64,000 nucleotides of DNA from Przewalskia tangutica (lineage: Eukaryota > Streptophyta > Magnoliopsida > Solanales > Solanaceae). Both the position numbers and the translations under genes were made by a program. The notes under the pieces are model-generated. The model did not search any database. It was not told the origin of the DNA and saw only the letters and a list, made by a program, of their open reading frames with translations. The stretch spans positions 88,280,790 to 88,344,789 of the forward strand of contig CM056723.1 of NCBI GenBank assembly GCA_029844215.1, in the 5' to 3' direction. Positions 45,357 to 56,810 of this stretch are shown here, one piece after another. Within the stretch, counting starts at the first letter, position 1. The number at the start of each line of letters is the position of its first letter.

Positions 45357-47442
45357 TTTTAAAAGATAAGCGATTTGACTTATAACCGTTGGATGTAAAA
45401 GAACCTTGGAGTATTCTAAAAGATTAAGAAACCTTTTGAAAGAAATGTGTACTTGGTTTGAAAACATAAGAGTTATATCGACTTTATGAGAAGTTAGGTG
45501 TAACGCCTTAAGAGAGATAAAAATAATGGTTTAATGGTTTAGAAGTTAAGAGACTTATTCTTAAAGGATAAGAGACTTGACTTAATATGGATGTTTGTGT
45601 GAAACCTCATTCGTGAGTAATGAGTACTTGGTTTTTGGAAGGAATAATGTTTCTTGATTTGGAAATCGAGAATGTGTATCGACAAACCAACTGCGGCGTT
45701 AATAAAGGAAAATGTATTGAATAATTAAGTATTATTAAAACCAGTAGAAACCTCCATCCGCATAGAAGCTAAGATGAGACAAAATGACATTACATTTTCT
45801 AGATCATGGCTTAATAAGATTGATTATGAACAAGAATAACTGCTACTTTATGGCATATGTTACTCAATTGTTTTAAAAGAGATTAAGACATTGAACTATG
45901 AAACTTTTCAAATAGAGACTTGCGTAATTAAAATTAGGCAAACTGGAACCTTAGGGAAAAGAAAGGCATTGTGTTGTCTTAAAATGGTTTAAAGCATAAG
46001 GTGTTATAACGACTTTATGGGAAGTTGGTTATAACGACCTTATGAAAACAAAAGAAAGGTTTTATCATTGGTTTTAACGTGGTAACTTGACTTTAAAAAG
46101 AAAGTATGGAAGTTGTTTTGGTTTACTTAAAAGATATAAGTCACTCTATTTTTATACTACGGGTATCGGGTGACTTTTATAAAAGGAATAAATCTCTTTA
46201 AAAGGAATTTAACGTCGTAGTACTTTAGGAGTTAAAACCGAACTTGGGCATAAAATGGAAGTACTTGAGTTGTGTATAAACTTGCCTATGCTTGTTGTTG
46301 TGAAACTTGCCTATGCTTGTTGTTGTGAAACTTGCCTATGCTTGTTGTGATAGCCTTTGTTGTGCAAGAATTGTGTTTCTATACTCTGGCGTCTCGATGG
46401 AGAGTCGGTTGACTTGTTGAGAACTTACTTGGGCGTGGCCGGCGGTGGCGGATAAATTCCGCAGTGCGTTCTGTTGATAGTGTTACTTTTGTTAATCGCT
46501 TTGGACATCTCGACCGCGATCGTAGCGCTGCGGGTATTCTTCCACTTTGATTACCGCTTGTTGTCTTATTGTTTCCGCTTTGGACATCTTGTGCGATCGT
46601 GCGCGCGGGTATGCTTCCATTTGGAATGTTGTCTTATTTGCTCCCTTTGGACATCGACCACGATCGTGGCGCGCGGGTATGCTTCCATTTGGAATCTTTG
46701 TCTTATTGTTTCCCTTTGGACATCGACACGATCGTGGCGCGCGGGTATGCTTCCATTTGGAATGTTGTCTTATTTGTTCCCTTTGGACATATCGACACGA
46801 TGCGTAGCGCGGGTATGCTCCATTTGGATTCTTGTCTTGTTGTTATCATATCATAGCTGGCGGTGAGAAGGTACTCATGGCGAGATTGATGTTGTGGGCG
46901 TGAGACCACGAATTGATATAAGCTGTTATGTGTGTGTCGTAGTTTGGTTATCATACACGTATCACCTTTTATAGACTATTATGATTTCATTTCTGATATT
47001 TCTGATTTCACATACTTGGTACTGTTATCTTGACCTCGCCCGAGGCTGCGTTCATCCGCAGTAGGAGTACATTTTGTCGATCCGCGTTTAGGATCTCATT
47101 TCAGCGTTTTGGGAAGCTCCGTTACTTGAGGCTTATGCATTGGTATGTTACCACAGTGCAGTAGGTTCTTGTACATTCGGGGTATGGCGGGGCCCTGTCC
47201 GTCATAGTTGTTATATAAACTCTTAGAAGTGCAGCCTTTGTGTGGGCGGGGTTTTGTAAAAGGATTAAAGCGTTCGTTTTAAAAGAGTTGTTTATATATA
47301 TTTTATTGGAAGGTAACCGTTTGGTTTGCTGTTTCATTATCTTGTCTCATGTTCATGTTTAAGTTTTTATTTCCATTGGTTTTCTCGATGTTGTATCACT
47401 AGGGTGCGGGGTAAGGCACGATCCACGGGATCGGTCGTGACA
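45357..47442 (+). repeat. 5' LTR of element C, second part
   Basis: Resumes as TTTTAAAAGATAAGCG and ends GGTCGTGACA before the primer site. Contains TATAAC/CTTTATG modules near 45468-45508 and 46003-46045, AATAAA block 45668-45830, and the five-unit minisatellite 46498-46860. Confidence 0.85.
46498..46860 (+). repeat. 67-79 bp minisatellite in 5' LTR of C (5 units)
   Basis: TTTGGACAT recurs at 46500, 46579, 46646, 46715 and 46782. Units include GCGCGGGTATGCTTCCATTT. The 3' LTR of C has only one unit (near 52230-52290), which accounts for most of the 308-bp length difference between the two LTRs. Long frames here are repeat translations. Confidence 0.88.
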
Positions 47443-47445
47443 AAG

Positions 47446-47456
47446 TGGTATCGAGC
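47446..47456 (+). other. Primer binding site of element C
   Basis: TGGTATCGAGC, three bases after GTGACA; the same shortened iMet-type site as in B. Confidence 0.75.
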
Positions 47457-47637
47457 GATTAGTCCTCGGAAAGTGTCCATGAGTGTCTAGTAGAGTCTTG
47501 ATTATCGGTGTGTTGTGCACCACATCTATAATCGGAGGTGCGGGACATTTAGGGTTGGTTTCCATTCTTCTCATTACGAGATCGTGCCTTAGAGGCATGT
47601 AATAAGATTGGACCCCGACATACGCCGTTTTACGATT

Positions 47638-48790
47638 ATGCCTCGCGTAAGACAACCGGGCGAAGGCAAGGCAATGAAGGAGGCTGCGAGTAAGCGTGGC
47701 GAGAACCGATACACGAGCCTCGATCCGCGATGCAGCCGAGAGAGATGAGTCACGAGTGGGCGATTAATGGCGAGGTTGTGGCGAACTTGAGATAAAGCCT
47801 TGGCGCATTCCGATCCAATGAGCACCGTAATTCAACCCGGCGAGCGATTTGAGACTACGGGATTTTACGAGTGTAACGCGAGTTTTATGGGTGAGACACG
47901 AGGATGATCGCGAGGAGTTCATCCGGCGATTCTGTGGATCATGAGAGTGATCGAGGCATCGGAGACCGAGTCGGTGGTCTGAGTTCGCATCGGTGCGTGA
48001 TACCGCGATCGATTGGTTTGATCGTGGAGGCTGTCGGGAGAGAATGCACTTCCGGCTTTATGGGGCGAGTTCTCGAGGCCTTTCTTGCACATTTCTTGCC
48101 TCGCGGATGAGGAGGGCTCGGTAAACGATTTTTGGTGTTGCGGCGAGCAGGCGTGCGGTTCGGGAAGTACAATGTGGAGTTCGACTCATTGGCGATCGTC
48201 CCGCGTTGGTAGCTAGTATGGAGGATCGAGTGCACCGATATGTTCTGAGGGCTCGATGATCACTGGCGAAGTTGTTGGTGTAGCTCTTCAGGGCATTGAC
48301 ATTGCCGCGTGCGGCGTATGCACTTGGATGTGAGGCGGATAAATCGGCGGAATGACCAGTCGGCGAAGAGGTCGAGCAGCGAGGTCCTTTGGTGACTTTC
48401 GAGGCGGACGCCTCGGCGAGCTAGTTATGCGCCTCCGCTTGATCTGAGTGGTCTCTACAATCTTGAGCGTCGGAGGTTTGAGGCGGTCGAGGGCTCGAGG
48501 TTGATTTTGGAGAAGCGGGGTGTTAACGGTGAAGCCACCCTACCTCGTTGTGACGGCGTGGTAGACTCGCGATGGGGAGTGTCGTGCTAGTCGGGAGTTT
48601 GTTTTACATGCGGCGGCGAGGCCATTTAGGGAAACTGTCAGACCGGGGTAGCTTGGTAGGATAGCACGGACTACTAGAGCGATTGCGGGTTCTTCACCTT
48701 CCACGGCTAGGCGGGATGTTCGTACCGGCGGGCCGGTAAGTCGCGGTGGGAGTTCCCGATTTTAGCGGTCCTTTGAACCGCCTATTTTCA
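47638..48790 (+). pseudogene. gag remnant of element C
   Basis: ATG at 47638 (MPRVRQPGEGKA), at the same distance from the primer site as in B. Then GAGTTCGACTCATTGGCG (48177-48194) and ATGGAGGATCGAGTGCACCG, which encode the EFDSLA and MEDRVH stretches of gag. It ends at GGTCCTTTGAACCGCCTAT (48767-48785). No long frame remains; it is the most broken of the three gags. Indels are frequent and many sit at CG/CHG sites. Confidence 0.65.
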
Positions 48791-49533
48791 GTATATCCTT
48801 AACCTACAGAGACTTATATGTATTGATGTTGATGATGTGTTTAGCATTATGTTGGTTATGAGTTAGAAAGCTTGGCTAGTTGAATGGTTATGTATGGGGG
48901 CATGGAAAGTGTGAACTTAAGAATATTTCATGTTGAGACCTTAGATGTAAGGTCATCTTGAATAAAAGATTTTACGGTTAGTCCTTGTTGAAATACTTGG
49001 TTTGCATATACATATGTTGTGGGATAAGTCCATGGGTAGTGTGAAATGGAAGTGGTAGTTTTTCATGACATGTATAGGTAAGATTGTTCCGGATCGAGAA
49101 ACGAGAAGTCGGCGTGTGAGGCTCGGGTTGAGGGCGTGTTGCGTGTCAACCGTGGCCGGAATGAGGTGGGGTCAGATCGAGGTGGTCCTCCGGTGGTAGG
49201 GTCACGAGGTGCTAGGCCCAGTTTAGATGACCGTCGTATGAGTTCGTGGTTATGTTCGACGAGCGGATCATGAAGGCGGGAATGTCCTTAAGGAGTGCGG
49301 TTAGTAAGATGACCAAGTTGGAGGTAGTGACTCCAAAGTTTTGGAACTAAGCGATGGCGAAGTGTGGTGCGTATACTAGAGGAGTTCAAGTGTCAGAAGG
49401 GGCACGGCGAGTAAGGAAGGAAGAGAGCGTGTGATATTTCGTGGCGGTGTGGCGTTGGCAACTTGTTAGAAGAAATTCTTCGTTATCCGTCTCGAGAAGG
49501 AACATTCGGGACGAATGTTTCTAAGGAGGAGAA
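48791..49533 (+). other. 3' non-coding part and polypurine tract of element C
   Basis: Related to, but clearly diverged from, the same segment of B. Polypurine tract CTAAGGAGGAGAA at 49521-49533. No gene. Confidence 0.65.
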
Positions 49534-52500
49534 TGTTATACCAGTATTTCGGAGTATATACGTGAGGCGTGCGTATACAATTTGAGCCTTAAAGTAGGCA
49601 TAGGTTCGAATTTGTGCATAGCTACCAAAAAGTCGTTTTTGGCGAAGCGTTTCCACGACTTTGAAGGAAAATTCGGCTATGTCATTTATAATTTTTGCGG
49701 ATTTTTAGAGAGGCGAAACATTTTGGACCAGCGGGAGGGTGACATGTGTCACCTGCATTGGGCGTGAAGTGGGCGGCAAAGGCAAGCAAAGGCCGCGTTT
49801 TTGTGCCTTGGGTTAGGTAGGATATTTGTGCAAGTTGGTGTGGTAGATGGATAAGGTCCACATGGTTGAAATCTAGCCCTACACTTGCACCACACTTGTC
49901 TACATCTTGGCCGTTGGTTGGCTTTCACTTGACTATAAATACCCTACAGTTGAAGACATTCTTCATCAAAAATTGAGCAATCTTTCTAAGTCTCAAACCC
50001 TCCTCTCCCTCTTGTGATCTCGTCCGCCACACACCCCTCCCTTATTGGTAGCCTAGCCGAAACACCCTCCCTCTTGAAGGCCCCTTGGCGAAACCTACCC
50101 ACTTTGTAGAGGCTTGGCAGTGTAAGTCTGCCCCACTGCCTAGTTGTTTTTATAATATCCCTTGTTGTGGTATAGAAATACTCTCCTAGTATTGTTATAA
50201 TGCCCAAAATACTTTAGCCAAATACCTTGTAGTATTCCCAAGTTACACTTATACAAAAGCCCGGAAAATACTATTATACTTCCTCGATCACAAAAACGAA
50301 ACCACTAAGTAAATCTTCACCGTAGTTGAAGTTTTAAGTAGAAGTTGGTTAGAACTTCTAAGGGTTGTTTGGAGGCGGAGTTGGAGCGCGGAGTAGGAGC
50401 TAAACCTTGCTCGGGATCGACATATAAATTCGGATAATTTTGGGCTTATCGAGGTAAACATTCTTGACCTTCTGTTGTAATTGGAAATTACATGTTGTAG
50501 GAGTATATAGTTAAGTATACTATATATATAGAACTGAACAACACTGTGCGGCAATGTCTTTTGACTTAAGCCTGAATAATACTTACGGCAATGTCTTGCG
50601 ACTTAAGCACGAATTTTAAGAATGAACGAGCTGTAATTACATATGGTGTATTCTGATGAACTTGTGTAGCATTACTGTGTAGTAGAATTGTACACGTCCG
50701 GTTAGCCGTGTTAACCCCCCCCCCCCCTGGTTGGCTTGGTAGCCGACCTCGATAAGGAGAGATTTCTGTTGTTGGGAGAGTCTGCCGAATTTTCGGTAGA
50801 ATTTTCTAAGTCGGGATCTACAGATAGTAATAGGCGCCTTGTGGCCTCTATAGGTTGAAGTACTACGTGTGGAGTGATCTTCTTGGCAAGGTGTGGCCAA
50901 GCGGTTTGAGGTACTTGGGCGTTTTGCTATTAGTCGATAACCGTCGCGGTATGTGAACCTCTTCTATATGTTCTAGCATGATATGTGTATAACTATGTAG
51001 TGCGGTGAGCGTCATGTGTTAAATGTATTTGATTGTCTTTAAACATAAAGTGTTATAACGGCTTTATGGGAAGTTGGTTATAACGACTCTATGTAAATGA
51101 GAAATGCTTTGTGGTTTTAAAGATAAGCGATTTGACTTATAACATTTGGATGTAAAAGAACCTTGGAGTATTCTAAAAGATTAAGAAACCTTTTTGAAAG
51201 AAATGTGTACTTGGTTTGAAAACATAAGAGTTATATCAGCTTTATGAGAAGTTAGGTGTAACGCCTTAAGAGAGATAAAAATAATGGTTTAATGGTTTAG
51301 AAGTTAAGAGACTTATTCTTAAAGGATAAGAGACTTGACTTAATATGGATGTTTGTGTGAAACCTCATTCGTGAGTAATGAGTACTTGGTTTTTGGAAGG
51401 AATAATGTTTCTTGATTTGGAATTAGAATGTGTATCGACAAACCACTGCAGCGTTAATAAAGGAAAATGTATTGAATAATTAAGTATTATTAAAACCAGT
51501 AGAAACCTCCATCTGCATAGAAGCTAAGATGAGACAAAATGACATTACATTTTCTAGATCATGGCTGCTTAATAAGATTGATTATGAACAAGAATAACCT
51601 ACTCGCCTATGGCATATGTTACTCAATTGTTTTAAAAGAGATTAAGACATTGAACTATGAAACTTTTCAAATAGAGACTTGCGTAATTAAAATTAGGCAA
51701 ACTGGAACCTTAGGGAAAAGAAAGGCATTGTGTTGTCTTAAAATGGTTTAAAGCATAAGGTGTTATAACAGCTTTATGGGAAGTTGGTTATAACGACCTT
51801 ATGAAAACAAAAGAAAGGTTTTATCATTGGTTTTAACGTGGTAACTTGACTTTAAAAAAGAAAGTATGGAAGTTGTTTTGGTTTACTTAAAAGATATAAG
51901 TCTCTTTATTTTTATACTACAGTATCGGGTGACTTTTATAAAAGGAATAAATCTCTTTAAAAGGAATTTAACGTCGTAGTACTTTAGGAGTTAAACCGAA
52001 CTTGGGCATAAAATGGAAGTACTTCGAGTTGTGTATAAACTTGCCTATGCTTGTTGTTGTGAAACTTGCCTATGCTTGTTGTGATAGCCTTTGTTGTGCA
52101 AGAATTGTGTTTCTATACTACCGCGTCTCTCGATGAAGGGTCGGTTGACTTGTTGAGAACTTACTTGGACGTGACCGGTGTGGATAAATTCCGCAGTGCG
52201 TTCCTGTTGATAGTGTTACTTTTGTTAATCGCTTTGGACATACTGACACGATGCGTAGCGCACGGGTATGCTCCCATTTGGATTGCTGTCTTGTTGTTAT
52301 CATATCATAGACTGCCGGCAGTGAGGAAGGTACTCCACGGGCAGGATTGATGTTGTGGGCGTGAGACCCTGAATTGATATAACTGTTATGTGTGTGTACT
52401 GTAGTTTGGTTATCATACACATCTCGCTTTTATAGACTATTATGATTTCATTTCTGATATTTTCTGATTTCACATACTTGGTACTGTTATCGACCTCGCC

Positions 52501-52924
52501 CGGGGATGCGTTCATCTGCCGCGGTAGGAGTACATCATTTGTCGATCCGCGTTTAGGATCTCATTTCAGCGTTTTGGGAAGCTCCGTTCCTTGGAGGCTT
52601 ATCTGTTGGTATGTTACCACACAGTGCAGTAGGTTCTTGTACATTCGGGGTATGGCGGGGCCACTGTCCGTCATAGTTGTTGTATAAACTCTTAGAGGTG
52701 CATGTGCCTTGTGTGGGCAGGGTTTTGTAAAAAGGATTAAACTGTTCGTTTTAAAAAGAGTTGTTTATATATATTTTATTGAAAGGTAACCGTTTGGTTG
52801 GCCTGATTCATTATCTTGTCTCATGTTCATGTTTAAGTTTTTATTTCCGCTGGTTTTCTCTGATGTTGTATCACTAGGGTGCCCGGGGTAAGGCACGATC
52901 CGCGGGCAGGATCGGGTCGTGGCG
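49534..52924 (+). repeat. 3' LTR of element C (3391 bp)
   Basis: TGTTATACCAGTATTTC to GGGTCGTGGCG. TATA box 49934-49941, a run of 14 C near 50716 not present in the 5' LTR, GGTATGTGAACC at 50948, TATAAC/CTTTATG modules near 51053, 51228 and 51761, AATAAA block 51420-51580. About 180 bp in a row match the 5' LTR exactly around 51240-51420. Confidence 0.85.
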
Positions 52925-53482
52925 ATCTAGGCCAAATCTTGGCGCCTCGATCTTTCTTTGTATCGGCTCGAATACCATCGGCCCCGATAACATGCCTAAG
53001 AAAGCCACTGAAGCCAACCAAAACTCACATTTAGAGAACTTGGTATACAACTGCAGGCCCTGGAGGACTCTCAGTACCGTCCTCAAATGATCCGCATGCT
53101 CCTGCTCCGTGCGAGAATAAACCAGGATGTCATCAATGAATACTATAACAAACGTATCCAGAAATGGCTTGAACACCCGGTTCATTAAATCCATAAATAC
53201 TGCTGGAGCATTAGTCAAACCGAAATACATCATCCTGAACTCATAGTGCCCATACCGGGTCCTGAATGCAGTCCTTGGGACATCTTCCTCCCTAACTCGC
53301 ACCTGATGATAACCAGATCGCAGGTCTATCTTGGAAAAACACTTTGCTCCCTGCAACTGATCAAACAAGTCATCAATCACGGGAGGGGTATCTATTTTTA
53401 TGGTCGACTTGTTCGTTGCATGTCGACACACATACACAACGTCCCATCCTTCTTCTTTACAAACAATATCGGTGCTCCCCAA
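52925..53482 (-). pseudogene. Reverse transcriptase core of element D (front half)
   Basis: KIDLRSGYHQ (D53 from the ATG at 53482), FGLTNAPAVF, and VFIDDILVYS with the catalytic pair D117-D118; YTKFSKCEFW and VAFLG follow. The frame then runs into LTR C at 52924. At about 53410-53450 a frameshift separates this from the RT start that is fused to protease (FVKKKDGTLCMCVD). The back half lies at 34636 and below. Core residues are intact. Confidence 0.92.
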
Positions 53483-54165
53483 GGTGAAGTACTAGGCCTA
53501 ATAAAGACCTTCTCCAACAAATCTTTCTGCTGGTCCTTCAACTCTTTCAACTCAGCAGGTGCCATTCTGTACGGCGGAATAGATATAGGCCGAGTATCAG
53601 ACAGAATGTCAATACAGAACTCTATCTCCCTCTCAGGAGGAATACCTGGGAGATCGTCTGGGAAAACATCCGGAAATTCTCTAACAACCGGAACAGACTG
53701 AAGATCTGGCAACTCAGCCTCTGTATCAAATACCCGAATAAGATGGTAGATATATCCCTTCTGAACCATCTTCCTAGCCTTGAGGTACGAAATAAGCCTA
53801 CCCATCGGCGACGTAGTATACCCTTTCCACTCGATAACCGGCTCATCGGGAAACTGGAACCGTACCAATCTCTCCCTACAGTCCACATTGGCGTAGCAAG
53901 AAGCCAACCAATCCATACCCATAATAGCATCAAAATCTGTCATATCCAACTCTATCAAGTCGGCTAGGGTCTGACGACTGTATATAGTCACCGGGCAAGC
54001 CTTATATACCCGCTCTGCTACCACCGAATCACCTACTGGCGTAGCTACCTCAAAAGGTTCTATGGACTCAGGCTCTATCCCTATTCTACCAGCAATATGA
54101 GGAGATATATAGGACAACATGGAACCCGGATCTATCAAAGTATATACGTCACAGCATGAAACCAA
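53398..54165 (-). pseudogene. Aspartic protease and RT start of element D
   Basis: 255 codons. VYTLIDPGSMLSYI holds the active Asp (D12) in the DPGS form usual for this clade; AIMGMDWL is the second conserved block. RT N-terminus follows: VVREFPDVFPDDLPGIPP, RPISIPPYRMAPAELKELK, WGAPILFVKKKDGT. It overlaps the RT frame by 85 bases because of a frameshift. Together with gag upstream it follows the gag-PR-RT order on the minus strand. Confidence 0.92.
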
Positions 54166-55518
54166 TAATGTACTGACGGCGACATCCGTGACGCCTCACG
54201 GTCTGACGGTGGATAAGGCATATATGCGGTTTTGAGGACCACTGGAACTAGGACCCCTGCCACGACCTGCGTCGCGACGTGCTGGCCATGGCACCACCGC
54301 CTGCAGGGCAAGTACGCATGAGAGATGAAGACCGACAAATGATCCGTGGCGAACCTACCATCTGTGCTACCTCTGGTCGAACAACTCCTCGAAAAATGGC
54401 CATGCCGGCCGCAAGTGAAACAAGCTCCCAAAGCACTACCACAATTCCCGAAATGGGATTTACCGCATCGGACACACCGAGAGGGGGGTGGTTTCAATCG
54501 GTTAAGATCCATGCCTTCCTGGAAACCCGAAGTCCTGGAGCCTGACCTGCCCCTTAATACCACGGACGCCCTGAAGATTGTGAAGGAGTACTCATCTTGG
54601 TGAGGTGCATATCTAGCTGCTTCTTGAGTATGCGCCTCGAAAGTGACCAAAAGACCCTGCTGTCTTGGCCCTATTATGCAGATCTCAGTCATTTCGTCGA
54701 CCTCTACGTTCCTCAGTCCCCTGTGCATAAGCCTGTATGCGGGCAATGTCCATGCCCGACTGAAGAGATACCCCTGTGCAACCTCTACTAAATAATCATC
54801 AAGCCCCGTGACATAGTGGTGCACTCTATCTTCCATGTCTGCCACTAGAGTGGGGGCATACCGAGCCAACGAGTCGAACTCTATATTGTACTCCCGAACC
54901 GTCCGCCCATTCTGCCTCAACATCATAAACCTATCCACGGGCTCTCATCCATGAGGCAAGCGAAGTGGTTAAGAAATGCCTCCGAGAATTCGTCCCAACC
55001 GGTGAAGCGCATGCTCCCCGGACAATTCCGTGAATCAAACGATTGGCGTAATATCACGCGGATGAGAACCCAATACCACCGACTACGAGGCCTTGATCAC
55101 CTTCGTGATCCGTCAGAGTCGCCGAATAAACTCTTGAGGATCTTCCGCCGGTTCTCGATCCATAGAACTACGGTGGACTGCAACTCGAAGTCCGAAGCCT
55201 CAAACTATCGGTTACGGTGCACCGCGTCTCTGGCTCCGTCGTCCTCATGCCTCGCCACGATCCTAGCTAGTAATCGGGCCATCTCGCGTAACCCATATCC
55301 TGCTTCACGGCCATGGGGTGGAGGCTCGGTATCGTGGCCTCGATGAATCTTATTCTTTGCTCTAAAATCCTCTGGGACTGGCGGCGTCGTAGAACTTGCC
55401 GTCTGAAGCACTATCTCAGGCAATGATTGGGCCTGTGCCCTGGTAACCCTCTGAGTCCCACTAGCAGCTCACTCTGCTGCCTTGCCCTTCTGGGCCGCGG
55501 TGCCTTGCGTGGAGTCAT
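54135..55518 (-). pseudogene. gag remnant of element D
   Basis: The likely start is the ATG at 55518 (MTPRKAPRPRRARQQ), 190 bp inside the primer site, the same spacing as in B. The 5' half is broken. From 54938 the frame runs for 267 codons: VREYNIEFDSLARYAPTLVA, MEDRVHHYVTGLDDYL, then two zinc knuckles, C155/C158/H162/C166 (short spacing) and C173/C176/H181/C186 (classic CX2CX4HX4C). A stretch around residues 60-125 looks frame-shifted relative to gag relatives. It ends beside the protease frame. Confidence 0.85.
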
Positions 55519-55708
55519 AACTGGTACATAAGAATACGTCAGAGGGAGTTCAACCTATAACACAACCCTATTGCATGATCTCAGAGTGAGAAGAATGGAA
55601 ACCAATCCTAAATATCATATAGCCTCCTGATTATAGGTGTGGTGTACAACACGCCGATAATCAAGACTCTACTAGATACGATCTGTAGATACTTTCCGAG
55701 GACTAACT

Positions 55709-55720
55709 GCTCTGATACCA
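55709..55720 (-). other. Primer binding site of element D
   Basis: Reverse complement TGGTATCAGAGC, the full plant initiator-Met tRNA match, four bases from the LTR end. Confidence 0.9.
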
Positions 55721-55724
55721 CTTT

Positions 55725-55955
55725 TGTCACGACCCGACCTCGGGCCCGCGACTGGTGTCTTACCCGGGCACCCTAGTAGATATACATCAGAGAAAACCAG
55801 CGAAATAAACTCATAACCAAGGAACAATGTAAAATAAGAAACAGGCTAACCGATAAGGTTGCCTTTCAACATGTATATAAAAATCAAAAGCCTGAACAGT
55901 TATATCCTTTACAAACCCAATTCACAACAGGACTACAGACCTCTAAGAGTTTATA
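55725..55955 (-). repeat. 5' LTR of element D (first 231 bp; cut by F)
   Basis: TGTCACGACCCGACCTCGGG to GAGTTTATA, matching 29401-29632 with about 11 differences by eye, mostly transitions. F starts at 55956; TTATA (55951-55955) should be its left duplication, its partner outside the window. Confidence 0.9.
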
Positions 55956-56810
55956 TGTCACGACCCGACCCCGGGCCCGCGATTGGTACCCTACCTGGGC
56001 ACCTCTTTCAGGTATACATCAGAGAATAGCAGCGGAACATACACAACCCATAAAAATACTTAGACATAACAAAATAACAGGCTAGCCGATGAGGCCACCT
56101 TCCGTAAAATATACATAAATCACAAATAAAACGGTACAACTCTTTTTCTTCTTTACAACCCAAATCCACAAGATATGACTACAGACCTCTAAGAATAACA
56201 ACTGTGACGGGACAGGGCCCCGCCATACCCCTGAATATACAATAACCGACAATACCAGGGATAAGCCTCCGGAGTAATGAAGCTTCTCAACAGCTGAATT
56301 TGTGATCCTAAAAGTGAGGATCAGCAACCTGTATACTCTACCTGCGGCATGAACGCAGCCCCCCGAAGGAGGTCAGTACAACATGTACCAAGTATGTAAA
56401 ACTGGAAAATACTGTAAATCCATCATAAGTCTAAAATAAAGCTGGAGACATGTATGATAATCAAATTACAGTACACTGTGCCTTACTAACAATGAGAGTA
56501 ACAAGTATATACTTTACTGCATAAAAATAGGAGGCTCATGATCAAAGTAGGGTCATCCGCCCGTAGTATCATTAAGCAATCCTACTCCTGAGACTATTTC
56601 ACCCGCATAGGCCGTATGGACCGCATGAGGTAACTTCCCCGCATAGACTGTATCCGCCCGCATAGGTCGTGTGGACCCGCATGAGGTATTCCTCGCATAG
56701 GACTGGTCCGCCCCGCATAAGACTATTTCACCCGCATGAGCCCTATGGACTCGCATGAGGTATTCCTCGCATCATGGGTAGCAAATCCACAGAATATGCA
56801 AATGCCACAA
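55956..56810 (-). repeat. 3' LTR of element F, first part
   Basis: TGTCACGACCCGACCCCGGG; close to D in type. Minisatellite with CCCGCATGAGGTATTCC (56590-56790). Cut by solo LTR G; duplication CACAA at 56806-56810. Confidence 0.85.

Larger units (their letters stand above)
34637..52924 (+). mobile_element. Element C: gag-only LTR retrotransposon (TR-GAG-like), split by B
   Basis: Plus strand. 5' LTR in two parts (34637-36249 and 45357-47442, 3699 bp together), primer site 47446-47456, gag remnant, polypurine tract 49521-49533, 3' LTR 49534-52924 (3391 bp). Its internal region is 2.09 kb without pol. It belongs to the J/A/B LTR type but to a distinct subfamily (for example TACAATTTGAGCC instead of TAAAATTTTAGCC near the LTR start). 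The 3' end reads GTGGCG rather than GTGACA. Confidence 0.85.
29401..55955 (-). mobile_element. Element D: Tekay-type Ty3/gypsy retrotransposon, split by C and F
   Basis: Minus strand. 3' LTR 29401-32347, polypurine tract, integrase to RT (32510-34636), nested element C (34637-52924), RT to gag (52925-55518), exact iMet primer site (55709-55720), start of 5' LTR (55725-55955), then cut by F. Its own internal length without C is about 5.1 kb. LTR ends compared over 231 bp show about 11 differences by eye, nearly all transitions. All domains are recognisable but carry stops and frameshifts. Confidence 0.9.

Noticed and set aside
46474..46866. 130-codon frame in C
   Set aside because: Translation of the five-unit minisatellite; the partner LTR with one unit lacks it.
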